Shown piece by piece: positions 1-9,522 of a DNA stretch of 64,000 nucleotides. Position 1 is the first letter of the stretch. Each line of letters begins with the position of its first letter. A model generated the notes under the pieces. The model saw only the letters and a program-made list of their open reading frames with translations, was not told the DNA's origin and made no database searches. The position numbers and the translations under genes are program-made. The stretch comes from JAJECS01 sp965198185 (GTDB lineage: Bacteria > Chloroflexota > UBA11872): positions 372,001 through 436,000 of the forward strand of contig CBDAOU010000001.1 of the NCBI GenBank assembly GCA_965198185.1, in the 5' to 3' direction.

Positions 1-1023
1 TGGGAACCGCGTAGCCCGCTGGTCGTCGGCACCGAGGTCGAATACCGGTTCGTCATACGTTCGGACGATGGGACGGAGGCTCGAACCGCCGCCGCAATTG
101 CCAGCTATATCGACGCGTCGTTGCCCTGGACAACCGCCGACGAAGGCAAAGTTGAGATCTGGTATTACGCCGGCGGGGAGGCGATCGAGGCCGACGCCCG
201 GGCCGGGATCCGCGCGGCGCTCGACATCTTGCGCGATAGTTTCGGCGCCGAGCTCGAGCGACCGACGCGGCTGATCCTCTACGCCGACATCGAGCGCATG
301 CGTCGAGCCTTGGGCGGCGGCACCAGTCCATGGGTCGGCGGCGCCGCCATCGCCAACTTCAACGTGACCGTGCTGCATGCCCCGGCAGAAAACCGGAATC
401 CGCTAGACCTTCAGGCCACGGTTGCGCACGAGATCACACATATCGTCCTGGAACATCGCACGGGCAACTCGTTCGGGGGCTTGCCGGCCTGGCTCCACGA
501 GGGCCTGGCCACCACGGTCGAGTCGGAAATCGTGGCGCGGTTCCCGTACGACGACATCATGACCCGTATCGTGGCGCAGGATGAATTCGTTTCCCTGCGC
601 GGCATCACCGGCAGCTTCCCGGCGGCCAGTCGTGCGGCCTTGAACGCGTATGCGCAGAGCAACTCGCTGGTGGCGTACATCATCGAGACTTGGGGGCGAG
701 AGGGCGTTGCGCAGTTGCTGGAGGCGTATGCGGGCGGAGTGTCGGACAACGAGGCCGTGCAGGCGGCCCTGGGCATCTCGCTCGAGGAGCTCGATCGCGC
801 TTGGCTCGGAACGTACGGCGTGGTGAGTCCATCGTTTGCGTCGCTGACTCAGTCCAGTCTCGCCGCCGTGGTGGTACCGCCGGGCGACGACGGGACACCG
901 CCTGCCGCACCGGCGCCCTCCCTAGTTGCCGCATCGGCGGCCGCTCTTGCCGTTTTGGCAGCCGTGGCGACCATGCTCATGGTCCGGCGCGGACGCATTG
1001 CGCGCGGATATGCTCGCTACTAA
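1..1023 (+). CDS. Peptidase-MA-like metallopeptidase, membrane-anchored (5' end outside window)
   Basis: The reading frame is open from the first base, so the start lies upstream and only the C-terminal ~340 residues are seen. A gluzincin-type zinc motif HEITH sits in the context VAHEITHIVLEH. About 20 residues later WLHEGLA supplies the usual third-ligand Glu of the peptidase-MA-like family. The last ~40 residues hold a hydrophobic segment (LVAASAAALAVLAAVATML) followed by basic residues (RRGRIARGYARY), consistent with a C-terminal membrane anchor and the enzyme domain outside the cell. Substrate is unknown. It precedes the ftsE-ftsX cluster by ~65 bases on the same strand. Fold assignment rests on the HExxH context and is good; the exact family is less certain. 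Confidence 0.72.
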   Translation, partial: WEPRSPLVVGTEVEYRFVIRSDDGTEARTAAAIASYIDASLPWTTADEGKVEIWYYAGGEAIEADARAGIRAALDILRDSFGAELERPTRLILYADIERMRRALGGGTSPWVGGAAIANFNVTVLHAPAENRNPLDLQATVAHEITHIVLEHRTGNSFGGLPAWLHEGLATTVESEIVARFPYDDIMTRIVAQDEFVSLRGITGSFPAASRAALNAYAQSNSLVAYIIETWGREGVAQLLEAYAGGVSDNEAVQAALGISLEELDRAWLGTYGVVSPSFASLTQSSLAAVVVPPGDDGTPPAAPAPSLVAASAAALAVLAAVATMLMVRRGRIARGYARY

Positions 1024-1089
1024 CGTGATCCGAGACCGCACGATCCAGCATCTCTGGGCAACGATGCGTTGGCGGCGCGGGCGACGGCC

Positions 1090-1770
1090 ATGATCGTTCT
1101 GGAGGACGTGCACAAGGTCTACCCGAACGGCACGCAAGCGCTCAACGGGGTCAGCCTTGAGATCCCCGAGCGTGACTTTGCGTTCCTGGTGGGGCCAAGC
1201 GGCGCGGGCAAGACGACCATCGTTCGGCTGATCAACCGTGATGAGACGGTGACCACGGGCAGCGTGTTCGTCGAAGCCACCGACGTGACCCGGTTGCGGC
1301 GCCGGGATGTGCCGCACCTGCGCCGGCGCGTGGGGGTTATCTATCAGGACTACAAGCTGTTGCCCTCGTTGACGGTTCGCCAAAACGTCGAGTTCGTGCT
1401 GAAAGCCACGAGCGAGTTCGATCACCTGTCCGACGGGCTGGTGGAAGAGACGCTCGCGACCGTGGGGCTTACCCGGCGAACCAACCACTACCCGCATCAA
1501 CTTTCGGGAGGCGAACAGCAACGAACGGCCATTGCCCGCGCGCTTGTGCGGCGGTGTCCGATTCTGGTGGCCGACGAGCCAACGGGGAATCTCGATCAGG
1601 AATCCGGCTGGGAGACTATCCAACTGCTGGTCCAGCTCAATGCGCGGGGCACCACGGTGGTCATCGCCACCCACAACCGCACGCTGGTCGACACGATGCG
1701 ACGGCGGGTGATTGAAATCGCGCGCGGCCAGGTGGTACGGGACGAGCCTGAGGGTGGCTACGATGGCTAG
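1090..1770 (+). CDS. ftsE: Cell-division ABC transporter ATPase FtsE
   Basis: ATPase of the FtsEX complex, which couples the divisome to periplasmic/cell-wall peptidoglycan hydrolases. The ~226-residue protein has Walker A GPSGAGKT (residues ~36-43), Q-loop YQDYK, ABC signature LSGGEQQRTAIARA and Walker B ILVADEPTGNLD, a textbook FtsE set. I chose the ATG at 1090 (MIVLEDVHKVY) because FtsE proteins begin at this point; an upstream TTG at 1069 would only add seven unsupported residues. The stop overlaps the ftsX ATG by 8 bases, so the two are translationally coupled. A second FtsE-like ATPase follows ftsX. Confidence 0.95.
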   Translation: MIVLEDVHKVYPNGTQALNGVSLEIPERDFAFLVGPSGAGKTTIVRLINRDETVTTGSVFVEATDVTRLRRRDVPHLRRRVGVIYQDYKLLPSLTVRQNVEFVLKATSEFDHLSDGLVEETLATVGLTRRTNHYPHQLSGGEQQRTAIARALVRRCPILVADEPTGNLDQESGWETIQLLVQLNARGTTVVIATHNRTLVDTMRRRVIEIARGQVVRDEPEGGYDG

Positions 1771-2653
1771 GCTGCATGTCGGGCGCTACCTGCTCGGCGC
1801 AGCGCTCACGGGGATTTGGCGCAACCGCACCATGACAGGCGGCGCCATTGTCACCACGGCCATCATGCTCATCACGCTGGCCGGATTTCTGGCCATCAAC
1901 GACACCCTGAATCAGATGGTGACGGCGCTGGGACGCAAGAGCAATCTGATTGCCTATGTGCGCGACGAGGCGCGGCCCACCCAGGTGATGGCGATCATCG
2001 ACGATCTGCGTACGCGGCCCGGCGTCGGTGAAGTCCAGTTCGTATCCAAGGAGGACGCGCTTGAGATATTCGAGTCGCGGTTCGTGGATCAGCGCGACAT
2101 CCTGGACGTGTTGCAGAGCAACCCGCTGCCGGCCAGTGTCGAGCTGCGCCTGAACGATCCGTCCGTCGTACCCGAGCTGGCGCAGGAGCTGCAAGGCATG
2201 CCCACGGTCTTCGACGACGTGGTGGTGCCGCTCGACGTGGTTGAAGAGGTGATCGGGATTTCCAACCTCGCCCGCGTCGCCGGGTCGGTCATCATCATCG
2301 CGCTTACCGGCGTCACGCTCTTCGTCATCGTCAATACGATTCGGATCGCCGTGTTCGCGCGGCGACAGGAAATCGAAATCATGAAGCTGGTGGGCGCCAC
2401 GGATTGGTTCGTGCGCGGGCCCTTTGTGGCTGAGGGAGCGATCATCGGCGGCGTGGGCGCGGGCATTGCGGCCATCGCGCTGGTTGTGCTTTACGCCCAG
2501 GCCGCGCCGGTGGTCACACGGATCGTGTCCTTCCTTCCGGTGTCGACGGACACCGATTTCGTGCGCAACCTGGCGGTCTTCACGCTTCTCGTGGGGCTGA
2601 TCGTCGGCAGCCTGGGCAGCTACTTCTCGGTTCGCCGCTACCTATCGGTGTAG
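1763..2653 (+). CDS. ftsX: Cell-division protein FtsX
   Basis: Membrane partner of FtsE. The ~296-residue protein shows the FtsX layout: a basic cytoplasmic N-terminus, a first membrane helix (TTAIMLITLAGFLAIND), an extracellular domain of ~120 residues containing FVSKEDALEIFESRF and NPLPASVELRL, then three C-terminal helices (VIIIALTGVTLFVIVNT; IIGGVGAGIAAIALVVLYAQ; LAVFTLLVGLIVGSLGSYFS). EIMKLVGATDWFVRGPF is the conserved FtsX loop. The ATG at 1763 overlaps the end of ftsE and has a GAGGGTGG ribosome-binding site; a longer in-frame start at 1712 would lie inside ftsE and is rejected. Confidence 0.94.
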   Translation: MARLHVGRYLLGAALTGIWRNRTMTGGAIVTTAIMLITLAGFLAINDTLNQMVTALGRKSNLIAYVRDEARPTQVMAIIDDLRTRPGVGEVQFVSKEDALEIFESRFVDQRDILDVLQSNPLPASVELRLNDPSVVPELAQELQGMPTVFDDVVVPLDVVEEVIGISNLARVAGSVIIIALTGVTLFVIVNTIRIAVFARRQEIEIMKLVGATDWFVRGPFVAEGAIIGGVGAGIAAIALVVLYAQAAPVVTRIVSFLPVSTDTDFVRNLAVFTLLVGLIVGSLGSYFSVRRYLSV

Positions 2654-2663
2654 GGCGCGCCGC

Positions 2664-3362
2664 GTGATCGTGCTGCAGTCGGTCGCGAAGAGCTACGGCG
2701 ACGTGCGGGCCGTGAATGGCGTGACCCTGGCGATTGCGCGCGGCGAGTTCGCGTTTCTGATGGGCACGAACGGCGCGGGCAAGACGACGCTGCTGCGCCT
2801 GATTTCTCGCGAGGAACAGCCCGATGCCGGCGTCGTCCTCGTCGGGGGCGGCAACACAGCTGAACTGAGCGGGTCGCAACTGACGCGGCTGCGGCGGCGC
2901 ATGGGCGTGGTGTACCAGGACACGCGCCTGCTGCCGAACGCCACGGTGGCCGAGAACGTCGCGCTGCCGCTGCGCGTGCGAGGCATGGGCGGCTCGTCCG
3001 TGGCGTCTGACGTGACGGCGGTGCTGGAGCGCGTTGGGCTGGCCGACAAGGAGGCGCGCTTTCCCCGCGAGCTTTCAGGCGGCGAGCAGCGCAAGGTGGC
3101 CATTGCGCGCGCGGTGGTGGCAAACCCCGAGATCTTGCTCTGCGACGAGCCGACGGAGAGCCTGAGCGTCGAGCGGGCGGCGGAGATCGTGGACCTGCTG
3201 CTGGATATCAACGCTGACGGCGTAACCACCGTTGTCGCCACGCATGATGCGGGCACGGTGAACCGTCTGCGCCGGCGCGTGATCCATATGGATGACGGCT
3301 GTGTGCAATCGGACACGTTGGTGGGCTCCGCCCAGCCCCATCCCACGAACGGACCGGGCTAG
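2664..3362 (+). CDS. Second FtsE-like ABC ATPase
   Basis: The 232-residue ATPase starts with GTG ten bases after ftsX. Walker A is GTNGAGKT, Q-loop YQDTRLLPN, signature LSGGEQRKVAIARA, Walker B ILLCDEPTESLS. It is clearly homologous to the FtsE at 1090-1770, sharing the opening MIVL and the VGVIYQD/MGVVYQD and RRRVI segments, but is divergent: GTN replaces GPS in the P-loop and TES replaces TGN after Walker B. All catalytic motifs are intact. It could pair with FtsX as a heterodimeric ATPase or replace FtsE under some conditions; neither is shown by the sequence. Confidence 0.88.
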   Translation: MIVLQSVAKSYGDVRAVNGVTLAIARGEFAFLMGTNGAGKTTLLRLISREEQPDAGVVLVGGGNTAELSGSQLTRLRRRMGVVYQDTRLLPNATVAENVALPLRVRGMGGSSVASDVTAVLERVGLADKEARFPRELSGGEQRKVAIARAVVANPEILLCDEPTESLSVERAAEIVDLLLDINADGVTTVVATHDAGTVNRLRRRVIHMDDGCVQSDTLVGSAQPHPTNGPG

Positions 3363-3472
3363 GACCTCGCCGGCCTGATCGGAGTTCCGCGGGGCGTCAC
3401 GGCGGGCTTTGCCACAGATCCGGACCCGCCGCTGCGCTAGGGTTTGGGCAGAGAGAGCCGAGGGGTCTTCGC

Positions 3473-4723
3473 ATGAGCCGCAAGCTCCGGATGGCCACGC
3501 TGATAACGGTCGCCGTCGTTGCCATATGGGCAGTGTTCAGCGCGGGCTTCGTCACCGGGACCGTCGCGGGCGACCAGGGGTTTCAACCGCTGGCCCAGCT
3601 GGCCGGCGACGCTCCGCCCGAGCCGCCTGCCGATTTTGACGATGTGGATTTTGCGGTGTTCTGGGAGGCGTGGACCGTCATTCAGAAGCACTTTTACGGC
3701 GGCCCCCTTGACCCGGAGGCGCTGCGGGAGGGCGCGATTCGCGGGATGGCCGAGGCGACCGAGGACCGCCACACGGTCTACCAGAACTTCGAAGAGGCCG
3801 AGCGCTCGCGTGAGCGGATCCGCGGCAGCTTCGTTGGCGTGGGCATCCGCATCGAGCTTCGCGACGGACTCCCCTACATCATCACGCCCTTGCCGGGCTC
3901 GCCGGCTGAGCGCGCCGGGATTCGCGCCAACGAATTCATCGTCGCCGTGGACGGGGTGCCGACGCACGGCATGGCGCTGGCCGAGTTCGGCGAGCGGGTG
4001 CGCGGCGAGCGAGGGACGACCGTCGTCCTCACGTTGCGGCCGGAGGGCAGCGACGTTTCGCGCGACGTAACCGTGGAGCGTGACCGCATTATCGTGCCGT
4101 CGGTCACCAAGGATCGGTTCGACGAGATCGGCTACGTGCGCATTGCGAACTTCGGCAGACGTACGTCCAGCGAACTGCGGCAGGCCCTGGACGAGCTGTG
4201 GGCGGAAGGCATCACGGCGCTGGTGCTCGACCTGCGCAACAACCCGGGCGGGCTGCTCGACGCCAGCGTCAAGGTAGCGGCCCAGTTCATGGACCAGGGC
4301 CAGACCATCCTGATCCAAGAACACCGCCATGAGGGTCGGACACGCTGGCGGGTGCAGGACGAGGGGGGCGATACCACGACCCCGATGTTGGTGCTTGTCA
4401 ACGGCGGATCGGCCAGTGCGTCAGAAATCGTGGCCGGCGCCCTCCAAGCGCACGGGCGCGCGCAGCTGATGGGCGAGGAGACGTTTGGCAAAGGCTCCAT
4501 GCAGGAGTTGCATCAGCTGTCTGACGAGTCGGTCATGCGGGTGACGAGTGGCATTTGGATCACGCCCAATGACGTCAATCTCAACGACGAGGGGCTGATG
4601 CCCGACTTGCCGCGGGCATCCTCGGACGGCCCGTACGGCGGGGCGGATGACGCGCTGCTGCAGGCGGCGCTGAGCCGCCTCCGTGTCCATCGGCTTCCGG
4701 TCTGGGATCCGACGCTGCCGTAG
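3473..4723 (+). CDS. S41-family carboxy-terminal processing protease with PDZ domain
   Basis: A secreted or membrane-tethered serine protease of 416 residues. Residues ~6-30 form a signal/anchor helix. A PDZ domain follows (VGVGIRIELRDGLPYIIT...AGIRANEFIVAVDGVP). The S41 catalytic core contains LDLRNNPGGLLDASV, the Ser315 motif GGSASASEIVAGAL and the Lys340 motif GEETFGKGSMQ; the 25-residue Ser-Lys spacing is that of CtpA/Prc enzymes. It follows the FtsEX-like cluster by 110 bases, as ctp genes often do, which suggests a role in envelope or division-protein processing. ATG 3473 has an upstream GAGGGG-like site. Confidence 0.93.
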   Translation: MSRKLRMATLITVAVVAIWAVFSAGFVTGTVAGDQGFQPLAQLAGDAPPEPPADFDDVDFAVFWEAWTVIQKHFYGGPLDPEALREGAIRGMAEATEDRHTVYQNFEEAERSRERIRGSFVGVGIRIELRDGLPYIITPLPGSPAERAGIRANEFIVAVDGVPTHGMALAEFGERVRGERGTTVVLTLRPEGSDVSRDVTVERDRIIVPSVTKDRFDEIGYVRIANFGRRTSSELRQALDELWAEGITALVLDLRNNPGGLLDASVKVAAQFMDQGQTILIQEHRHEGRTRWRVQDEGGDTTTPMLVLVNGGSASASEIVAGALQAHGRAQLMGEETFGKGSMQELHQLSDESVMRVTSGIWITPNDVNLNDEGLMPDLPRASSDGPYGGADDALLQAALSRLRVHRLPVWDPTLP

Positions 4724-4777
4724 CGGGACAGGGGGCGACGACAGGGAGCGGCGTGGCGGAATAGTGACTGGCGGCTG

Positions 4778-5932
4778 CTATCCGCTCGGTGGCTCCAGCT
4801 GCGCCGCGCCGGGTATGGCCACCGTGAGCCGCACGCTGAACCCGCGCGGCACGCGCGCCCCGGCGCCGGGCTCCTGCTCCATGATCTGCTCGTCGACCAC
4901 GCCCGCCGTTGGCAGCCGGGTGAGCGCGCCGATGAACAGGCCGCGATCGAGAAGCTCGCGCTCGGCGGCGGCGGCCGAAAGGCCGCGCAACTCGGGCATC
5001 TCGATCTCACCCACCCGAACGACGGTCAGCTCGATCTCGCTGCCGCGGGCGATGGACGCACCGGGCTCGGGATGCTGGGATTCCACGACGCCGTTCGGCA
5101 CGCTGCCGGTCTCCTTGTAGGTAACCTCGCCCAGCACCAGACCAGCCAGCTCGACCGCACGGCGCGCGTCGTCTTCGGAGCGGCCGGCAAGCGGGGGCAC
5201 CGTTACGGTTTCGACGCCGCGGCTGAGGTGCAAGACCACCGCCGAGCGCCGGTTGATGACGCTGCCGGCGATCGGATCCTGCCGCAGCACATGGTCGGCC
5301 GGCACGTCACGGCTGAACGCCGCGACCTCGAGAACCTGGAAACCGCCGGTGGCGAGCCGGGCGCGAGCCGCTTCGGCAGACAAGCCCACCACGCTGGGCA
5401 CGGGCGCCTGGGGCTGCCCCAGACTGAGCGTGGCCCGCAGCGACTCGCTGGTGTCATGGAGGCTGCCAGCCTCGGGTGTTTGCCGGCTGACGAGACCCTG
5501 CTCCACGGTCTCGCTGAAGTCTTCGTCGAAGACGATGCGAAACGACGCGCCAGCAGCCGCGACTTCGGCGGCCGGGCGCGTCAGCCCCAGCAGTTCCGGC
5601 ACGGTTGCTTGGGCCGCCCGGCTGTCCTCGGCACGCGGCACGAGCAACTCGCCCGCATTCGCCGTCTCGGGCGCCGGGGCGAGGATGTACTGGGCCTCGC
5701 TCAGCAACTCGTCCACGCCCTCGACCGGGTTGCCGATGACCGCCAAGACGAGGGAAAAGGCCACGGCTCCCGCGGCCGTCGCGCTGAGCAACAGCCACGC
5801 GCGCGGTGACGCCGTACGGCTCTCGGGCGCCGGCCGGCGCGCCACCGGCAGGCGCCGGTGGCGGCCCATGGGGCGGCGTGCCGTCCGCGCCAGCAGCGCG
5901 GCCCATCGGCGCCTCGGGCGATGCCCGGTCAT
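4778..5932 (-). CDS. Membrane-anchored four-PASTA-domain protein (no kinase domain)
   Basis: The protein has 384 residues: an Arg-rich cytoplasmic tail, one membrane helix (about 45-66) and four consecutive PASTA repeats at roughly 109-172, 176-238, 242-306 and 310-373. Each opens with a P-x-(L/V)-x-G-L-like strand (VPELLGL, VPSVVGL, VPPLAGR, MPELRGL) and ends in a P-x-x-G-x-x-(I/V) turn such as QDPIAGSVI. PASTA domains bind peptidoglycan/muropeptides. They are usually attached to Ser/Thr kinases or class-A PBPs, and neither catalytic domain is present. It lies 17 bases downstream of smc on the same strand, so it is probably co-transcribed with rnc and smc. The role is likely wall sensing or scaffolding (inference). 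Confidence 0.85.
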   Translation of the reverse strand: MTGHRPRRRWAALLARTARRPMGRHRRLPVARRPAPESRTASPRAWLLLSATAAGAVAFSLVLAVIGNPVEGVDELLSEAQYILAPAPETANAGELLVPRAEDSRAAQATVPELLGLTRPAAEVAAAGASFRIVFDEDFSETVEQGLVSRQTPEAGSLHDTSESLRATLSLGQPQAPVPSVVGLSAEAARARLATGGFQVLEVAAFSRDVPADHVLRQDPIAGSVINRRSAVVLHLSRGVETVTVPPLAGRSEDDARRAVELAGLVLGEVTYKETGSVPNGVVESQHPEPGASIARGSEIELTVVRVGEIEMPELRGLSAAAAERELLDRGLFIGALTRLPTAGVVDEQIMEQEPGAGARVPRGFSVRLTVAIPGAAQLEPPSG

Positions 5933-5949
5933 GCTCGTTCCTGTGCTGG

Positions 5950-8900
5950 CTAGGTTAGGGAGGACGCTTTTACGGACGCCGCCCGGCCGTTGGCGGCGTG
6001 GTGACCATTCACGCCGTTTGCCGCGGCGCCGTTCAGCGACAGTGAGAGGAGGTCTGACACGCCCTCCTCCTGCATGGTCACACCGTAGATCGCGGAGGCG
6101 GACTCGACCGTGATGGCATTGTGCGTGATCACCAGGATCTGGCTGCGTTCGGACAGCCGGTGCAGCTGACGGCAGAACCGCCCCACGTTGGCATCGTCAA
6201 GCGCGGCATCGACTTCGTCGAGCACGCAGAACGGGCTTTGGCGCACGTGAAGCAGCGCCATGATCAACGCCGTTGCCACCAGCGCGCGCTCGCCGCCGGA
6301 TAGGGCCGCCAGTTCCTGCTGCCGCCGACCGGGGAGCTTGACGTGGAATTCGACGCCGGTGGTCTCCACGTCATCGGGCGCGGTGAGCACCATGGTGGCC
6401 GAGCCTCCGCCGAAGAGCTCGCGGAAGAGCCGGCTGAAGTGGGCGTTGATTGCGTCGAAAGTAGTGACGAATTGGCTATGCAGCTCCCGCTGCAGGCGGG
6501 CCGTGAGGGCCCGTAGATTCGCCTCCGCGCCTTCAAGATCGGCAATCTGCGCCCGAGCATCGTCGACGCGCGCCTGCTGCTCCCGATAGGCCTCGGGCGC
6601 CAGCGGATTCAGCGGGCCCAGCTGGGCGAGGTCGCGGCGCAAGTCGGCCGCCCGCCGTTCGACTCGTCCGAGCGGCTCGTCCAGCTGCTGTGGCGTCAGG
6701 TCGGCGAGGTCGAGATCGTCGCGCGCGGCGCGGCGCAAGTCGGCCTGCCGCTCGGCCAGCCGCTCGGTCTCACGTTGGGCGGCAGTGAGGTCATCGCCCA
6801 CGCGACGCTCTTCGTCGGCCCGCTGGCCGGCCTCCAAGTACAGCCGCTGCGCGGTCAGGCGAACCTCGAGCAATTGGCGCTCCGCTTCCCGCACCGCCTC
6901 CCGCGCGGCCTCGGCCGCGACGGTGGCGTTGTCGAGTTCGGCGCCAATGGCGTCGCATTCCTCGCGGGCGGCCGTGCGCGTGGCCGCGATCTCGTCGGCG
7001 AGCGCCGCCGCCTGCTCGCGCTCGGCGGCTAGTTCTTCAAGAAGTGCCGCACGGGTGCCGTGGCGATCGCGGAGCTCGGCGACCCGCGCCGTGTCGGCCC
7101 GCTGATCGGCCGCCGCCGCCGCGTGCTCGCGCTCCAATGCCGCGAGGTCACCCGGTGCCTGGGCCGCCGTGGTCGACGCGTGCGGCAGGGCGTCGAGCGC
7201 ACGCCGGACATCCCCGCGCTCGTCCGCTAGGCGTCCCAGCTCGGCGTCCAGCGCCTTGAGACGCGCCACGGCGTGCGAACGCCGCTCCGCCAGGGTGGTT
7301 ACCCGGGCCGAGAGTCGCTCCGCCTCCACCGCCGCCGCCGTGAGCGCCTCGCGGGCCGCGTTGTGGGCGGCGGTCCGCTCGGTGCGGGCCGCTTGCGCGG
7401 CATCGGCGCGCACCACGGCTGCCTGCGCGGCTTCGGAGGCCGACTTCAGTGCTCTCGCCGAATCGTCGCGATCCCGGACCGCCTGCACAATGGCTTTGCC
7501 AATGCTCTCGAGACGTTCGGCGACGGGATCGGTGGTTGTTTCCGTCAGGCCGATCCGAATTGACCCGTCTATTTCGATGGCGGCACCGGTCAACGCCACG
7601 ACCATGGGCATCGGGCCGTTCTTGGCGTGGGCTGCGCGGACACGCAGCGCCGCATCGAGATCGGCCACCACAACAATATGTCGCAGCAGCGGCCGCAGAC
7701 TGGCGTCACTGACCTTCACGTGGGCGTCGAGGCTGCCGAGCACGTCGGGGTCCGCCCGCAATGCGTCGGAAACCGCCGGGGCCCCGGGGGCGTCGAGGAG
7801 ACGCAGTCGCGCCGGAGCCAGATCCAGCGCACGAATGGCGGCGCCAGCCGCCGATACGTCGGTGGAAGCGCGAATCATCCAGTCGTCGAGCGTGTTGGCG
7901 AGCGCGGACTCCAGCAGGGGCTCATCGCGCGTGGGCGTGCCCCGCAGCATGTCGCGCAGCCGCCCAAGCACGCCGGGCACCCGCTCGCGCAGCGCCGCGT
8001 CGGACGATCCGGATTCGCGTTGCGACGACTTGGCGGTCCGCAGGGCGCGCTGCTCGGCCTGGAGGGTTGCCAGGCGGCTGGCATGGTCGGCCAGCAGACG
8101 CTCGGCGGCTGCATGGTCGTTGGCTCGCAACTGGTGCACGCCCTGCGCTGCGCTGGCTTCGGCCTCGGCCGTCTCGGCCTCGGCGGCTGCCTGCTTGACC
8201 CGCTCGCGCGCGGCCGCCGCCCGCTGCGTGCCGGCCGCAGCCTCCTGCTCCGCCACATGCTGGGCCTGCGCCAAGCTGGACTGCTCGCCGGCAAGGCGGG
8301 ATTGTTCGCTTGCCAATTGTTCGGTGCGTTCCCGCAGCATCGCGTCGCGTGCGCCGAGCTCTGCCAGCTTGCTCGTGTACGCGTGCCGTGCGTCGGCCGC
8401 AGCCCGCGCATCGGTGAGCGCGGCGGCAAGCTGAGCCAGACGCTCGGCGCGGCGTTCCGCCTGCCGCTCCAGCTCACGGCGCTTGAGGTCCTCTTGCGCG
8501 GATTCGGCCTCAAGTGCTGCCCGGCGGGCGTCAAGCACGCGCACCCGCTCGGGCAGGTCGGCGGTGCGAGCCTCGAGGTGCACCAGTCGCTCGCGCAGCT
8601 GTTGTAGACGGCCCTCAAGCGCATTCAGCGCGCGGAAGGCCTCGGTTTCTTCATCGCGGCGCTGCCGCAGCTGCGCGTCTTGGCTCTGCGCGTCGAGATC
8701 GGCTGCCGACGCTTGCCGTCGCAGCTCGTCCGCGGGTGTCGCCGTGAGCGCCGCCATGCGCCGCGCCACGGCTTGCTCGCGCTCCTCGGCTTCGGCGATT
8801 TGTCGGACGACCGTGTCAAGCCGGTGTCGCAGCATCGCGATGCGCGCGACCCGCAACTCCGATTCGAGCTCCCGGCCTTGCTCCGCAATCTCAGCCTGGC

Positions 8901-9519
8901 GCCGGAGCGTCTCGAGGCCGGGTTCGATTTCCGCCACGAGATCGCGCAGTCGCTCCAGGTTGCGGTGCGTCCCCGTCAGCCGACGCTCGGCCTGGTCGCG
9001 CCGGGCCTGAAAGCGCCCGATGCCGGCCACCTCTTCGAGGAAGCTCCGCCGCTCCTCGGGGCGTTGCCGCAGCGTCGCGTCGATCTGACCCTGGCTCACA
9101 ATCGAAGCTCCGCCGGCCCCAATCCCGCCCGCGCTCAACAGATCAACGATGTCTCGCAGGCGCACCCGCGCGCCGTTGAGGGTGTATTCACTGTCCCCCG
9201 AGCGAAACAGCCGGCGACCGATGACGACTTCGGCGTAGGGCGTGGGCAACCAGGCGTCGGCGTTGTCGAATACCAGCAGCACCTCGGCCATGCCCGTGCG
9301 AGGGCGCGACGCCGTGCCGCCGAAGATCATTTCGTCGGATCGGCGGACTCGAAGGTTTCGCAGCGTCTGTTCCCCGAGCGCCCAGCGGATCGCGTCGGCG
9401 AGGTTGCTCTTGCCGGATCCATTCGGGCCTACGACAGCCGTCACACCCTGGGGCAACTCCACGACCGTGCGGCGAGAAAACGTCTTGAACCCTTGCAGCT
9501 CGATTCGTCGCAGGTGCAC
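5950..9519 (-). CDS. smc: Chromosome segregation protein SMC
   Basis: The full-length SMC has 1189 residues. The N-terminal ATPase half opens MHLRRIELQGFKTF with Walker A GPNGSGKSN (~residues 32-40) and the LGEQ motif. Long Ala/Glu/Arg-rich coiled coils flank a hinge around residues 510-660 (VPGVLGRLRDML...). The C-terminal half carries ABC signature LSGGERALVATAL and Walker B FCVLDEVDAALDDANV. It forms condensin with ScpA/ScpB (not in the window). It starts three bases after rnc on the same strand, a conserved rnc-smc order. Confidence 0.97.
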   Translation of the reverse strand: MHLRRIELQGFKTFSRRTVVELPQGVTAVVGPNGSGKSNLADAIRWALGEQTLRNLRVRRSDEMIFGGTASRPRTGMAEVLLVFDNADAWLPTPYAEVVIGRRLFRSGDSEYTLNGARVRLRDIVDLLSAGGIGAGGASIVSQGQIDATLRQRPEERRSFLEEVAGIGRFQARRDQAERRLTGTHRNLERLRDLVAEIEPGLETLRRQAEIAEQGRELESELRVARIAMLRHRLDTVVRQIAEAEEREQAVARRMAALTATPADELRRQASAADLDAQSQDAQLRQRRDEETEAFRALNALEGRLQQLRERLVHLEARTADLPERVRVLDARRAALEAESAQEDLKRRELERQAERRAERLAQLAAALTDARAAADARHAYTSKLAELGARDAMLRERTEQLASEQSRLAGEQSSLAQAQHVAEQEAAAGTQRAAAARERVKQAAAEAETAEAEASAAQGVHQLRANDHAAAERLLADHASRLATLQAEQRALRTAKSSQRESGSSDAALRERVPGVLGRLRDMLRGTPTRDEPLLESALANTLDDWMIRASTDVSAAGAAIRALDLAPARLRLLDAPGAPAVSDALRADPDVLGSLDAHVKVSDASLRPLLRHIVVVADLDAALRVRAAHAKNGPMPMVVALTGAAIEIDGSIRIGLTETTTDPVAERLESIGKAIVQAVRDRDDSARALKSASEAAQAAVVRADAAQAARTERTAAHNAAREALTAAAVEAERLSARVTTLAERRSHAVARLKALDAELGRLADERGDVRRALDALPHASTTAAQAPGDLAALEREHAAAAADQRADTARVAELRDRHGTRAALLEELAAEREQAAALADEIAATRTAAREECDAIGAELDNATVAAEAAREAVREAERQLLEVRLTAQRLYLEAGQRADEERRVGDDLTAAQRETERLAERQADLRRAARDDLDLADLTPQQLDEPLGRVERRAADLRRDLAQLGPLNPLAPEAYREQQARVDDARAQIADLEGAEANLRALTARLQRELHSQFVTTFDAINAHFSRLFRELFGGGSATMVLTAPDDVETTGVEFHVKLPGRRQQELAALSGGERALVATALIMALLHVRQSPFCVLDEVDAALDDANVGRFCRQLHRLSERSQILVITHNAITVESASAIYGVTMQEEGVSDLLSLSLNGAAANGVNGHHAANGRAASVKASSLT

Positions 9520-9522
9520 CGC

